Assembly: GCA_017847885.1 (NCBI GenBank)
Contig: JAGAUA010000017.1
Location: forward strand, 1 to 63,809
Direction of reading: 5' to 3'
DNA from: Oscillospiraceae bacterium
GTDB taxonomy: Bacteria; Bacillota; Clostridia; Oscillospirales; Ruminococcaceae
DNA length: 63,809 nt
In this document: piece after piece, positions 34,316 through 42,352 of the stretch
Numbering within the stretch: the first letter of the stretch is position 1
How the letters are laid out: each line of letters starts with the position of its first letter
The notes under the pieces: generated by a model
Database searches by the model: none
Seen by the model: only the letters and a program-made list of their open reading frames with translations
Told to the model about the DNA's origin: nothing
Translations under genes and position numbers: made by a program

Positions 34316-34490
34316 AGGAAACCGCTGATTAAATCTGGTGCGCAGATTGCGCAGTCAGATTTTTCGTCAGATTGTATAGAAATTTTGCAGGCATACTGTC
34401 GTATGTCAAGAAATTTCTATGCAAGATGACGAAAAATATGCAAGCAAGATGCGTGCCAAGCCGCAAGGCGTGATTTAATCAGCGTTTCCT
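34316..34490. mobile_element. 175-bp MITE-like element, copy 2
   Basis: Ends AGGAAACCGCTGATTAAATC and GATTTAATCAGCGTTTCCT; both sides are flanked by TTA. It shares the core GCGTGCCAAGCCGCAAGG with copy 1 and carries an extra nested palindrome (TTTTTCGTCA with TGACGAAAAA, ATAGAAATTT with AAATTTCTAT, centre CATACTGTCGTATG). No coding frame. Confidence 0.75.
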
Positions 34491-34557
34491 TAGTATTATA
34501 ACGACTGTTAATGCGTTTGAAAAAACGGATAAAACAAATACAGAATGAGGAAAAAAT

Positions 34558-34929
34558 ATGACTATTCAAGAGTGTTATCAGCAATTTGGCGGCGATTTTG
34601 ACGAGGTAAAAAAGCGTCTTCCAAATGAAATTCTGATAAAAAAATACATTGCAAAATTTTTGGACGACAGCAGCTTCTCCGATTTGTGCATTGCTATGGA
34701 AGAAGGCAGCCGCGAGAGGTCTTTTCGTGCGGTGCATACACTTAAGGGCGTTTGCTCCAACCTTAGCTTAAACAAGCTGATGCTTTCCGCGTCAAAGCTT
34801 ACAGAAATTCTTAGAGCAAATGCAGAAAAAATTCCCGAGGAAGCCGAGCCGATTTTTGAAGAAGTTCGGCGTGATTATGAGTTGACGGTAAACGCAATAC
34901 GCACCTACTTAGACTCTGATAATAAATAA
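34558..34929 (+). CDS. Hpt (histidine phosphotransfer) domain protein
   Basis: 123 residues, all helical, a single Hpt domain. The phospho-accepting His is in AVHTLKGVCSNLSL (around residue 61), and the start MTIQECYQQFGGDFDEV is typical. It would relay phosphate between a hybrid histidine kinase and a response regulator. GAGGAAAAAAT precedes ATG. The following two genes, relics of a sensor system, are broken, so this protein may be an orphan or serve a kinase elsewhere. Confidence 0.82.
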   Translation: MTIQECYQQFGGDFDEVKKRLPNEILIKKYIAKFLDDSSFSDLCIAMEEGSRERSFRAVHTLKGVCSNLSLNKLMLSASKLTEILRANAEKIPEEAEPIFEEVRRDYELTVNAIRTYLDSDNK

Positions 34930-34947
34930 AATAATAGGAGAAGTCAA

Positions 34948-35890
34948 ATGAAGATGAAGAAACATTTTTTGTGGACTGCTTGCAGGTGTCATGGCGGCAG
35001 CAGCGCTGACAGGCTGTGCAGGTAAAAATGCTGCGCAGGACGACAACGACGGAAGAATATCCATCAGTATGTATATGTGGGACAGGTCTATGTTCAAAGA
35101 GCTTTCCCCATAGCTGGAGCAGAAGTTCCCCGACATTGATTTTACATTTGTACAGAGTTACAACACAATGGAATACTACAAGGATCTGCTTGCGCGAGGC
35201 GAGTATGACGCCAAGAGCGCTTATGAAGCTTTCAATGCACAGATAACCGACTACAAAAATCCCGAAGCCGAAGAAGTGCTGTTTACCCAGAACACGGCAT
35301 ATTCCAATGACTTTGGCGTTCATGGAAGTCAGGCGGCTTCTTCTCTGATGAACACTCTGCGGTATAAGAATAACGACCAGATAGCTATCGGCTATGCAAG
35401 CGTTGCAAGCTCCTCAATATATGAAGGAGATTACACCACTCAGCAGGTAAAGTGGATGATGACCTTCAGAAACGCTCTTTACCGCGGCGAATACACGGGA
35501 GCGGAGATACGCCGTATCATGGACTGGCTGGTCAACGTGAAGGAGGATGGCTCCAACCCGATACACCACCGCAATCAGATGCCCGTTACAAGCGGTCTTG
35601 AATACACCGTTACCGAAACGGAACGAGGAAAGTTTGCTCTGGGAGATATTACTGTAAACGGACAGCCCCTTGAGGACGATACCGTGTACACGGTTATGCT
35701 TGTGGGAGCGGATACATAACTTGAGCATCCCACCTTCTGTAACTGTCCTATGCCCGAGGATATCAAGGCCAAGAGAGAAGATTACATTGTGAATGATTTC
35801 ACAAGCCAGGAGTACATCATAGAGACTCTTAAGGAAACAAAGCAGTTCCTTGAGCCAACAGAGTATGTAACCATTATCCGCGGTTATTAA
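34948..35890 (+). pseudogene. Decayed solute-binding lipoprotein with 5'-nucleotidase C-like end
   Basis: Starts with AGGAGAAG and ATG (MKMKKHF), but a frameshift in a T run at about 34964-34970 breaks the signal peptide; the shifted frame reads GLLAGVMAAAALTGCAGK, a lipobox. In-frame stops follow at 35111-35113 (TAG after ELSP) and 35717-35719 (TAA after VGADT). The middle is shortened compared with a binding protein. The last part (MPVTSGLEYTVTETERGKF, DITVNGQPLEDDTVYTVML) looks like a 5'-nucleotidase C-terminal domain. The final frame ends TAA at 35888-35890. At least three lesions mean it is not functional. Confidence 0.75.
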
Positions 35891-35921
35891 AACAAGTATT
35901 TTGAGAAAGGAGGGCGGCGTT

Positions 35922-36503
35922 ATGAAAAAGAAGCTTATCGCTTTGCTGCTTACTGTGGTCGTTGCTGCGGGAGTAGGTCTGGCAGGCTCTGCCTATTGGG
36001 GATTTGTTTCCAAAACGATATACGAGGAAAGCACCGCCCACCTTGTCGAAATTTTTCATCAAGCAAATCAAGCGCTTTATAATTTGGTATCCGTCAACTG
36101 GAGCCGTATGCGAATGTGGGCGCCCTACATTGAAGCTGCGGAAAGCGAACAGGATATTGTGGAGTATGTTGAGCAGGCAAGGGAAGAAAGCAATTTCACC
36201 AATTTCTTTATTTCTCCCGAAACGGTGATTATATCACGCTGGAGGGACAGAAAGGCTGCTTAGACCTGCGGAATAAGCTTGAGGATCTGATAATAGAGCA
36301 GAAGCCCATAGTCGTAAACTCCGTTGTTCTGGATAAGCCGGAGATAATGGTGTTTGCAGTTCCTGCCGCACCGGGCAGCTTCCGGTCAAATGGTAATTGA
36401 CATAAACGGAACAAACTACTATCTTGTGTACGAACCTGCAAATTTTCAGGACTGGACAGTTCTTGGAATTGTACCTGCAAACGTTGTAAACGCAAGTAAA
36501 TAA
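35922..36503 (+). pseudogene. Remnant of a membrane sensor (extracellular domain of a kinase or cyclase)
   Basis: AAAGGAGGG precedes ATG; MKKKLIALLLTVVVAAGVGL is a membrane anchor followed by a Cache-like outer domain. The frame breaks near 36225; the next frame reads GDYITLEGQKGCLDLRNKLE to about 36380, and a third reads DINGTNYYLVYEPANFQDW and stops at 36501-36503. The signalling half is gone. It sits after an Hpt gene and a decayed binding protein, consistent with a lost hybrid sensor system. Confidence 0.7.
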
Positions 36504-36578
36504 CACCGCCTAAGGGTAGTACCGTAAAAAAGTATTTATCGGTACCGAGTCACCGACTTTGAGCGTTTCGCATAGTAA

Positions 36579-36678
36579 TACTAATAACCAATAAAAGTGT
36601 AGACAAAAAATCTGCGCAAAATCCATATATGCAAGTTTTTGCTTGATTTTTTGTACACTTTTTAATTGGTTATTAGTA
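36579..36678. mobile_element. 100-bp MITE-like element of a second family
   Basis: Imperfect terminal inverted repeats of about 34 bp: TACTAATAACCAATAAAAGT at the left and ACTTTTTAATTGGTTATTAG near the right, each continuing inward to AAAAAATC. Unrelated in sequence to the AGGAAACC family. No coding frame. It lies between the sensor relic and the acetyltransferase gene. Confidence 0.6.
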
Positions 36679-36754
36679 TAACCTGCGAAGCGGCAAAGGG
36701 GACTTCCCCTTGGCGTTTACATAGATATTTTGAATAACAAAGGAGCTGATATAT

Positions 36755-36805
36755 ATGAGAAAAATAATTGTACGCAATAAATCACGGAGGGTAACCGAAG
36801 CATAA
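36755..36805 (+). CDS. 16-residue leader peptide upstream of a GNAT gene
   Basis: AAAGGAG eight bases before ATG, then MRKIIVRNKSRRVTEA and TAA. The end of the frame lies in a hairpin (CGGAGGGTAA with TTACTCTCCG, 36784-36820) placed 25 bases before the acetyltransferase start. Ribosome position on this frame could open or close the hairpin, as in translation-attenuation leaders of resistance genes. Inferred from layout only. Confidence 0.45.
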   Translation: MRKIIVRNKSRRVTEA

Positions 36806-36845
36806 AAATTACTCTCCGTACAAAAAAATGTCAGGAGAGATTAAA

Positions 36846-37793
36846 ATGAATATTGTTGATTTTGAGAAAAAGCATATCGAAGAAGCAAGGGCTATTGCAC
36901 TTGCAAATTATAACGAGGAAAGGCAGTTTGTAAAGGAACTGCCCGAAACGGCGGATATACCCGATTTAGGTGTTTTTGCGGAAAACGGGCTGGGCGTTGC
37001 AGCCTTTGAAAATGGAAAAATGATAGGTTATCTGTGCTGCTATTCCCCTTGGGACAATGCCTTCGACACGGCGGCAAAGGGCACATTTTCACCATTGCAC
37101 GCTCACGGCGCTGCTTACGAAAACAGGGAAACGATATACCGCAGAATGTATCAGGCGGCGGCAGAAAAATGGGTGAAAAACCATATCGCTTATCACGGAA
37201 TAGCCTTGTATGCTCACGATGAAAAAGCTTTGCAGGCACTCTTTTTATACGGCTTCGGCGTACGCTGTTCGGACGCAATAAGGAGTACGGAAGCTATCGG
37301 CTGTCATGCCGCAGATAAGCTGTCCTTCGGCAGGCTTTCGGCGGCAGAAATACCGTCTGTAAGAGAACTGCGCAGAATGTTGTCGGAGCATATGGGCGAA
37401 AGTCCCTGCTTTATGTATTCCGATGAAAAGGAGTTCCAAGGCTGGCTTGAAGGAGCGGAAAAGCGTGAGTCGGCAATTTATGCCGCGCAAATAAATGGCG
37501 CACCCGTTTCCTTTATCGAGGTAACAGACGACGGCGAAAATTTTGTTACGGAAACCGATACGATGAAAAATATCTGCGGCGCGTTCTGTCTGCCCGAATA
37601 CAGAGGAAAGGGTGTTTTTGCAGGTCTGCTTGATTACACGCTGGGCAGTCTCAGAAGCGAGGGCGTGAAGCTTCTCGGCGTGGATTACGAAAGCTTTAAT
37701 CCTACGGCTCTCGGCGCTTGGGAAAAATATTTCACGCCCTACACAAGAAGCGTTGTACGCAGAATTGACGAGGGCGTGTTGAGAAAATATTAA
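36846..37793 (+). CDS. GNAT-family N-acetyltransferase (two-domain)
   Basis: 315 residues. A degenerate N-terminal acetyltransferase half and a C-terminal GNAT half with the acetyl-CoA loop CLPEYRGKGVFAGLL (around 245) and the tail VDYESFNPTALGAWEKYF. ATG 36846 is chosen for the ribosome site AGGAGAG. Substrate unknown. A short leader peptide and hairpin precede it. Confidence 0.85.
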   Translation: MNIVDFEKKHIEEARAIALANYNEERQFVKELPETADIPDLGVFAENGLGVAAFENGKMIGYLCCYSPWDNAFDTAAKGTFSPLHAHGAAYENRETIYRRMYQAAAEKWVKNHIAYHGIALYAHDEKALQALFLYGFGVRCSDAIRSTEAIGCHAADKLSFGRLSAAEIPSVRELRRMLSEHMGESPCFMYSDEKEFQGWLEGAEKRESAIYAAQINGAPVSFIEVTDDGENFVTETDTMKNICGAFCLPEYRGKGVFAGLLDYTLGSLRSEGVKLLGVDYESFNPTALGAWEKYFTPYTRSVVRRIDEGVLRKY

Positions 37794-37799
37794 GTTAAT

Positions 37800-38411
37800 T
37801 CAGATTTTGCTTTCATTTATTTTTTCGAGTCTTACTACTCCGAATTCATCGGGAGTAGTAAGACCGTTTTTATATGTATATCCCATTTTGAGGTAGAAAT
37901 CCACAGCCGTCAGAGATGAGCCGACTTCCGTTCGCCATGCACGGTGAAAATACTCGTCGGCTTCCAATGCGCCGATAATTCTTCTGCCTATGCCTCTGCC
38001 CTGATATTCGGGCAGGACAAAAATAGATACCAGATAGCTTTCGGTTTCACTTCCCCAATAGCCTGTAATTCCTCCGCAGCCGATGATTTTTCTGCCGTCA
38101 AGGACAACATAAAAATGGGATTCAGCCGCCCTTGAAGCAATGACCTCGGGCGAGTGACTTTCTATGTTTTCCTCAATAAATTCGGGGGGATAATCCTTGC
38201 TGTTGCTGACAGCAAGCGTTGTGCGAATAACATCTGAAACGTCAAATTCGTCGCCTTTTCGGAAGCTTCGGACGGATATTTTTCTATCGCAGTAAACAGG
38301 TCTTTGGCGCTTGGATTCTGCGTGATGCTGTCGGCAGGCATCGCAGTCGCCGTGACGCGGACAGCTTTTCTTTTTGCATGGGCAAGTCGGATCTGTATTT
38401 TTATTGGTCAT
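37800..38411 (-). CDS. GNAT acetyltransferase with Cys-rich N-terminal motif
   Basis: 203 residues. The first 45 carry a cysteine cluster, PCKKKSCPRHGDCDACRQHH, ending with VYCDRK, probably a small metal site. A GNAT domain follows with acetyl-CoA motif VLPEYQGRGIGRRII (around 135) and a C-terminal YLKMGYTYKNG. The fusion is uncommon and suggests a metal- or redox-linked role; substrate unknown. It is convergent with the GNAT gene at 36846. GAGG precedes the ATG. Confidence 0.82.
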   Translation of the reverse strand: MTNKNTDPTCPCKKKSCPRHGDCDACRQHHAESKRQRPVYCDRKISVRSFRKGDEFDVSDVIRTTLAVSNSKDYPPEFIEENIESHSPEVIASRAAESHFYVVLDGRKIIGCGGITGYWGSETESYLVSIFVLPEYQGRGIGRRIIGALEADEYFHRAWRTEVGSSLTAVDFYLKMGYTYKNGLTTPDEFGVVRLEKINESKI

Positions 38412-38443
38412 ATGGTGCCTCTTTTCGCTTAAATATATCGTGC

Positions 38444-39016
38444 TTACGATTGAAAAATTGATTTTCTGTCTGCATTATATTCTTTGCGGAAAATGTGAAC
38501 AGCCAGCTCCTCCAAGGAAGCGAGAAATGCAAGCACGCATACTGCCCGGCTGTATATTGTGCCCCATGAAAAAGCAAGCATATACGGCAGCAGGAAAACA
38601 GCAATGCCCGTCAGCTTATTAAGGTATGTATGCAAAGAAGCAAAGCGGCGGAATTTTATTGCCGCCGTGATATATGAGACTATGCGTATAAGCAGAATGG
38701 CAGCTGTTCCATACCATATATCCTGCGGAAGAATTACCCACAAAACGGGTGCAAGCTTTATCAGTATAACTACGCAGAAAAGCAGGTCGGCAATGCTGTC
38801 AAGCCTTGCGCCAAATTCGCTTGCCGTGCCTGTTCGGCGTGCGACCAAACCGTCCAGCACATCTGTCAATCCCGCAAATGTATAAATTGAAAGAAACAGC
38901 AGCGACATTGATTTTGTGAAAAACAGCGCGCCTGTCCCGATAATGCGAAGCAGAGTAATTACATTAGCCGCAGTCAGGATTTTTTTGTGCTTGTTTTCAA
39001 TTTTTGTCGGAGTCAT
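38444..39016 (-). CDS. CDP-alcohol phosphatidyltransferase family protein
   Basis: 190 residues, about six helices, with the full signature DG-x2-AR-x8-G-x3-D-x3-D seen in DGLVARRTGTASEFGARLDS. Such enzymes transfer a CDP-activated lipid head to an alcohol to make phospholipids, at the membrane. Target alcohol cannot be told. Its start lies within the end of the small membrane protein gene upstream, so the two are coupled. Confidence 0.88.
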   Translation of the reverse strand: MTPTKIENKHKKILTAANVITLLRIIGTGALFFTKSMSLLFLSIYTFAGLTDVLDGLVARRTGTASEFGARLDSIADLLFCVVILIKLAPVLWVILPQDIWYGTAAILLIRIVSYITAAIKFRRFASLHTYLNKLTGIAVFLLPYMLAFSWGTIYSRAVCVLAFLASLEELAVHIFRKEYNADRKSIFQS

Positions 39017-39197
39017 CGTGTTTTTCCTTTTTTAATAAAATGATATTCAGTATAAGCGAAATTACCGAGCAGACTAAGCATAATCCGTACAGTATTGCGC
39101 CCACGGTCTTGCCGTCATATATGCCTGCATATAAAAGGATACCCCAGCACACCGAAGCGATCGCGTTGCAGGTTATTGCAGCTACTATTTTTTTCAT
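38997..39197 (-). CDS. Small two-helix membrane protein
   Basis: 66 residues with helices at about 3-24 and 32-54 and a charged tail (KKEKHDDSDKN). AGGAGCTG precedes ATG. It overlaps the phosphatidyltransferase start by 20 bases. Unknown function. Confidence 0.65.
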   Translation of the reverse strand: MKKIVAAITCNAIASVCWGILLYAGIYDGKTVGAILYGLCLVCSVISLILNIILLKKEKHDDSDKN

Positions 39198-39224
39198 AAA
39201 TCCAACAGCTCCTTTTTCCTGCTA

Positions 39225-39737
39225 TTAAAGTGTATCCCGTGTGTAGGCATAAAGCGCCATATCAAGCACCTTGCCGTTTTTGAAGGCGTTGTTTTTCATT
39301 ATTCCCTCAAGCTGAAAACCTGCTTTTTCAAGGACGCGACGTGACCCGGCATTATAGCTGAAAGGCTCTGCAAAAATACGGATCAAATCCGTCTCGGCAA
39401 AAAGCTTTTCGCACAGCTGCTTGACCGCGCTTGTCATAATGCCCTTGCCCCAGTATTCCTCGGCGAGATAATACCCAAGCTCCGCTGTGCGGCAGTGTAT
39501 GTTTCCTTGTCTGAATGCACCGATACTGCCAACTGCCTTGCCGTCAACATCAATAGCAAAAGCAAAGGTGTCATTCGGGTCGGAATTCAGAGTAAAGCTT
39601 ATGTATTTCTCCGCGTCCTTTTCAGTATACGGATAGGGCAGCCCGTCACGCAGGTTATTGAGAATGTTTTGGTTTGAAAGCGCAGCCGCCAGATCGGCAG
39701 CGTCGGTTTGTTTCCATTTTCGTATCGTTATTTGCAT
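39225..39737 (-). CDS. RimJ/RimL-type GNAT acetyltransferase
   Basis: 170 residues: ITIRKWKQTDAADLAAAL, FAIDVDGKAVGSIGA, acetyl-CoA motif EYWGKGIMTSAVKQL and RRVLEKAGFQLEG, the order typical of the RimJ/L group that acetylates protein N-termini or antibiotics. ATG 39737 has GAAAGGTG upstream; the frame extends to 39815 without support. Its promoter mirrors that of the divergent GNAT gene at 40067. Confidence 0.87.
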   Translation of the reverse strand: MQITIRKWKQTDAADLAAALSNQNILNNLRDGLPYPYTEKDAEKYISFTLNSDPNDTFAFAIDVDGKAVGSIGAFRQGNIHCRTAELGYYLAEEYWGKGIMTSAVKQLCEKLFAETDLIRIFAEPFSYNAGSRRVLEKAGFQLEGIMKNNAFKNGKVLDMALYAYTRDTL

Positions 39738-39817
39738 ATTTGGCACCTTTCTTTCAAAGCTTTGATTATCCGCAAAGCGCGTTCTAAATATTTTTCTTGC
39801 TCTTGTAACGCCCACGT

Positions 39818-39868
39818 AAGCTAACGCGCGTTTTCATATATTATAGCCTACTGCACCATTGTTGTCAA
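39818..39868 (-). promoter_or_regulatory. Promoter and conserved leader box of the minus-strand GNAT gene
   Basis: Minus strand TTGACA (39863-39868), 17 bp, TATAAT (39840-39845), then the leader box GAAAACGCGCGTTAGCTT (39818-39835). Confidence 0.7.
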
Positions 39869-39923
39869 GAGAGGAAAGTGTAAATACTGCAAAAAGCCTT
39901 TTAATATCGTTTGGTATAATTTC

Positions 39924-39973
39924 TTGACAACAGGGTTAGGGCGTGATATAATAATGGAAACGCACGTTAGCTT
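39924..39973 (+). promoter_or_regulatory. Promoter and conserved leader box of the plus-strand GNAT gene
   Basis: TTGACA (39924-39929), 17 bp, TATAAT (39947-39952), then GAAACGCACGTTAGCTT (39957-39973), nearly identical in sequence and position to the divergent promoter's box. Confidence 0.7.
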
Positions 39974-40066
39974 CGGTGTGAGAAGATTTAAGGCAAAACC
40001 ACAATATTATTTGTGCAGAAAAGCTGCACAGAGCAGCAAATCGAAAGTTATGAGAGGAAGGAAAAA

Positions 40067-40549
40067 ATGATAAGAGAAGTCAAACGCGAGGATATTCCTA
40101 AGTGTGTAGAAGTGATAAAAAAGAGTTTTCAAACCGTTGCCGAAGAGTTTGGATTAACCGCCCAAAATGCTCCGCGCTTTACTGCATTTGCCACCACAGA
40201 AGAACGATTATACTGGCATTTTGATGGCGAACGCAGACCAATGTATGTATTTTATGATAATGAAGTAATTTGCGGATATTATTCGCTGTATATTCAGAAT
40301 AACAGCGAGTGCGAACTAAATAATCTGGCAGTCCTGCCGGAGTATAGGCACAAAGGAATTGGGAAATGCTTATTTGACCATGCTGTAAAAACCGCAAAAG
40401 AGATAGGGTGCGATACTCTTAATATAGGCATTATTGAAGAAAATGCAGTTTTAAGAAAATGGTATGAGAAGAATGGTGCGATACATATTGGCACAAAAAA
40501 ATTTGATTTCTTTCCGTTTACGTGCGGATATATGAAAAAGAGTATTTAA
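40067..40549 (+). CDS. GNAT-family N-acetyltransferase
   Basis: 160 residues with a canonical GNAT fold: MIREVKREDIPKCVEVI, then NNLAVLPEYRHKGIGKCLFD for acetyl-CoA and LRKWYEKNGAIHIG near the end. GAGAGGAAGG precedes ATG 40067. Substrate unknown. It shares a duplicated promoter and leader box with the divergent GNAT gene. The next 310 bases to the dehydrogenase gene contain only its promoter and small hairpins (for example GGCAGC/GCTGCC near 40751-40796). Confidence 0.88.
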   Translation: MIREVKREDIPKCVEVIKKSFQTVAEEFGLTAQNAPRFTAFATTEERLYWHFDGERRPMYVFYDNEVICGYYSLYIQNNSECELNNLAVLPEYRHKGIGKCLFDHAVKTAKEIGCDTLNIGIIEENAVLRKWYEKNGAIHIGTKKFDFFPFTCGYMKKSI

Positions 40550-40697
40550 GGGGAGCATTCCATAAACGGTATGTTCTTCACAAATCATAATAATTATACT
40601 GCACATTTCCGAAAATGCCTGCATATAAATTTTAATTGTTGTGTAAAGTGCCTAAAAATTCAGCTCCATTTTTTTCGGTAAATTTTATGCAATCATA

Positions 40698-40726
40698 TAG
40701 ACATACCAAAATTTATGTTGTATAAT
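40698..40726 (+). promoter_or_regulatory. Promoter of the alcohol dehydrogenase gene
   Basis: TAGACA (40698-40703), 17 bp, TATAAT (40721-40726); leader of about 130 bases. Confidence 0.6.
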
Positions 40727-40861
40727 ATAAACATAAATGGTATTTTGTTTAGGCAGCGTTGTTATGAATATTAACGAATGACATAGGTCGGCTGCCGAAT
40801 ACCTTCATCATGTGATCAATGCAGAAATTTCTGCAAAAAATAATAAAGGAGTTGTTAAATT

Positions 40862-42010
40862 ATGGCTAACAGATTTATACTCAACGAGACCTCTTATCAC
40901 GGCTCGGGCGCTATTGCGGCTATTGCAGACGAAGCAAAGGGCAGAGGCTTCAAAAAAGCTCTCGTATGCTCCGACCCCGACCTTATCAAGTTCGGCGTGA
41001 CCAAGAAGGTAACTGACGTGCTTGACAATGCAGGGCTTGCTTACGAGATATTCTCGGAAATAAAGCCTAACCCCTCGATCGAAAACGTTCAGTCGGGCGT
41101 TGCTGCATTCAAGGCAGCCGCAGCGGATTATATCATCGCCATCGGCGGCGGCTCCTCTATGGATACCGCAAAGGCTGTGGGCATAATCATCAACAACCCC
41201 GAATTTGCCGATGTAAGAAGCCTTGAGGGCGTTGCGGACACCAAGAACAAGTGCGTGCCTATCCTTGCCGTACCAACCACCGCAGGAACAGCGGCAGAGG
41301 TAACTATCAACTACGTTATCACCGATGTTCAGAAGAACAGAAAAATGGTCTGCGTAGACCCTCACGATATCCCCGTTGTGGCTTTTGTAGACCCCGATAT
41401 GATGTCCTCAATGCCTAAGGGACTTACCGCCGCAACAGGTATGGACGCTCTCACACACGCTATCGAAGGCTACATAACCGCAGGCGCTTGGGAGCTTTCG
41501 GATATGTTCCACTTGAAGGCTATCGAGATAATCGCAAGAAGCCTGAGAAATGCCGTAGCAAATATCCCCGAGGGCAGAACAGACATGGCTCTCGGACAGT
41601 ATGTTGCAGGTATGGGCTTCTCCAACGTTGGACTTGGAATAGTACATTCAATGGCTCACCCCCTGGGCGCGCTGTACGACACACCCCACGGCATTGCAAA
41701 CGCAATTATTCTCCCCACCGTAATGGAGTATAACGCTCCCGCAACAGGTGAAAAATACCGCGAGATCGCAAGAGCAATGGGCGTAAAGGGCGTTGACGAT
41801 ATGTCCCAAGACGAATACCGCAAGGCGGCTATCGACGCTGTTAAACAGCTTGCAAAGGACGTTGGCATTCCCGATAACCTCAAGGATATCGTTAAGGCAG
41901 AGGATATCGGCTTCCTTGCACAGTCTGCATACGACGACGCTTGCCGTCCCGGCAACCCCAGAGAGACCTCTGTTGAGGAAATTGCAGAGCTTTACAGGTC
42001 ACTTTTATAA
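40862..42010 (+). CDS. Iron-containing alcohol dehydrogenase (FucO-like)
   Basis: 382 residues, normal for group III dehydrogenases. NAD-binding GGGSSMDTAKA is near residue 97; the metal-binding His/Asp lie in GMDALTHAIEGY and HSMAHPLGALYDTPHGIAN. It resembles lactaldehyde reductase/1,2-propanediol oxidoreductase, so NADH-linked reduction of an aldehyde in fermentation is likely; exact substrate uncertain. AAAGGAG precedes ATG. Codon use (for example GGC, ACC, CTC) suggests good expression. Confidence 0.9.
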   Translation: MANRFILNETSYHGSGAIAAIADEAKGRGFKKALVCSDPDLIKFGVTKKVTDVLDNAGLAYEIFSEIKPNPSIENVQSGVAAFKAAAADYIIAIGGGSSMDTAKAVGIIINNPEFADVRSLEGVADTKNKCVPILAVPTTAGTAAEVTINYVITDVQKNRKMVCVDPHDIPVVAFVDPDMMSSMPKGLTAATGMDALTHAIEGYITAGAWELSDMFHLKAIEIIARSLRNAVANIPEGRTDMALGQYVAGMGFSNVGLGIVHSMAHPLGALYDTPHGIANAIILPTVMEYNAPATGEKYREIARAMGVKGVDDMSQDEYRKAAIDAVKQLAKDVGIPDNLKDIVKAEDIGFLAQSAYDDACRPGNPRETSVEEIAELYRSLL

Positions 42011-42029
42011 TGTCATAAAACGGAATATT

Positions 42030-42067
42030 CAAGGGCGTTCCCGAAAGAGCGCCCTTGTGTTTTTTTG
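42030..42067 (+). terminator. Intrinsic terminator of the dehydrogenase gene
   Basis: CAAGGGCG (42030-42037) pairs with CGCCCTTG (42050-42057), followed by TGTGTTTTTTT. Confidence 0.85.
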
Positions 42068-42133
42068 ATGCTGCGGCTTGTTGATTAACAAATTTTACAA
42101 TATAAATTCACAAAATACATACAATTTATGGTA

Positions 42134-42162
42134 TTGACAAGAAAATTTTTCTATGCTATAAT
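42134..42162 (+). promoter_or_regulatory. Consensus promoter of the ABC-2 transporter operon
   Basis: TTGACA (42134-42139), 17 bp, TATAAT (42157-42162), about 34 bases before the leader peptide start. Confidence 0.8.
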
Positions 42163-42195
42163 GCAAATACGATTTTTTTGAAAGGAGGCTTCACA

Positions 42196-42276
42196 ATGAA
42201 ATTTGTTAAGAATACTGCAGTGAAAATTTTATACGGAAAAAGAGAAGCCTGTCCTTTCGGAGTAATGCTGCGCTGA
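42196..42276 (+). CDS. 26-residue leader peptide of the ABC-2 transporter operon
   Basis: AAAGGAGG seven bases before ATG, a ribosome site as strong as any in the window. The frame begins MKFVKNTAVKILYGK and ends CPFGVMLR before TGA. No domain or signal peptide. It is followed within 30 bases by a terminator hairpin and then the first permease gene, the layout of ribosome-mediated attenuation. Confidence 0.65.
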   Translation: MKFVKNTAVKILYGKREACPFGVMLR

Positions 42277-42304
42277 CTTTGCGCGCTTGTAATACTGTCG
42301 ATAT

Positions 42305-42338
42305 GCCGTCGGAGCTTTTCCGGCGGCTTTTTTGTTTT
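42305..42338 (+). terminator. Attenuator terminator between leader peptide and ABC-2 operon
   Basis: GCCGTCGG (42305-42312) pairs with CCGGCGGC (42320-42327), followed by TTTTTTGTTTTT. It stands 15 bases before the permease ribosome site, so read-through is needed to express the operon. Confidence 0.75.
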
Positions 42339-42352
42339 TGGGAGGGAATTTG

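Noticed and set aside
34127..34490. Phage attachment site or integrated element boundary
   Set aside because: Repeats are inverted, not direct, no integrase or tRNA gene is nearby, and the ends match an IS family instead.
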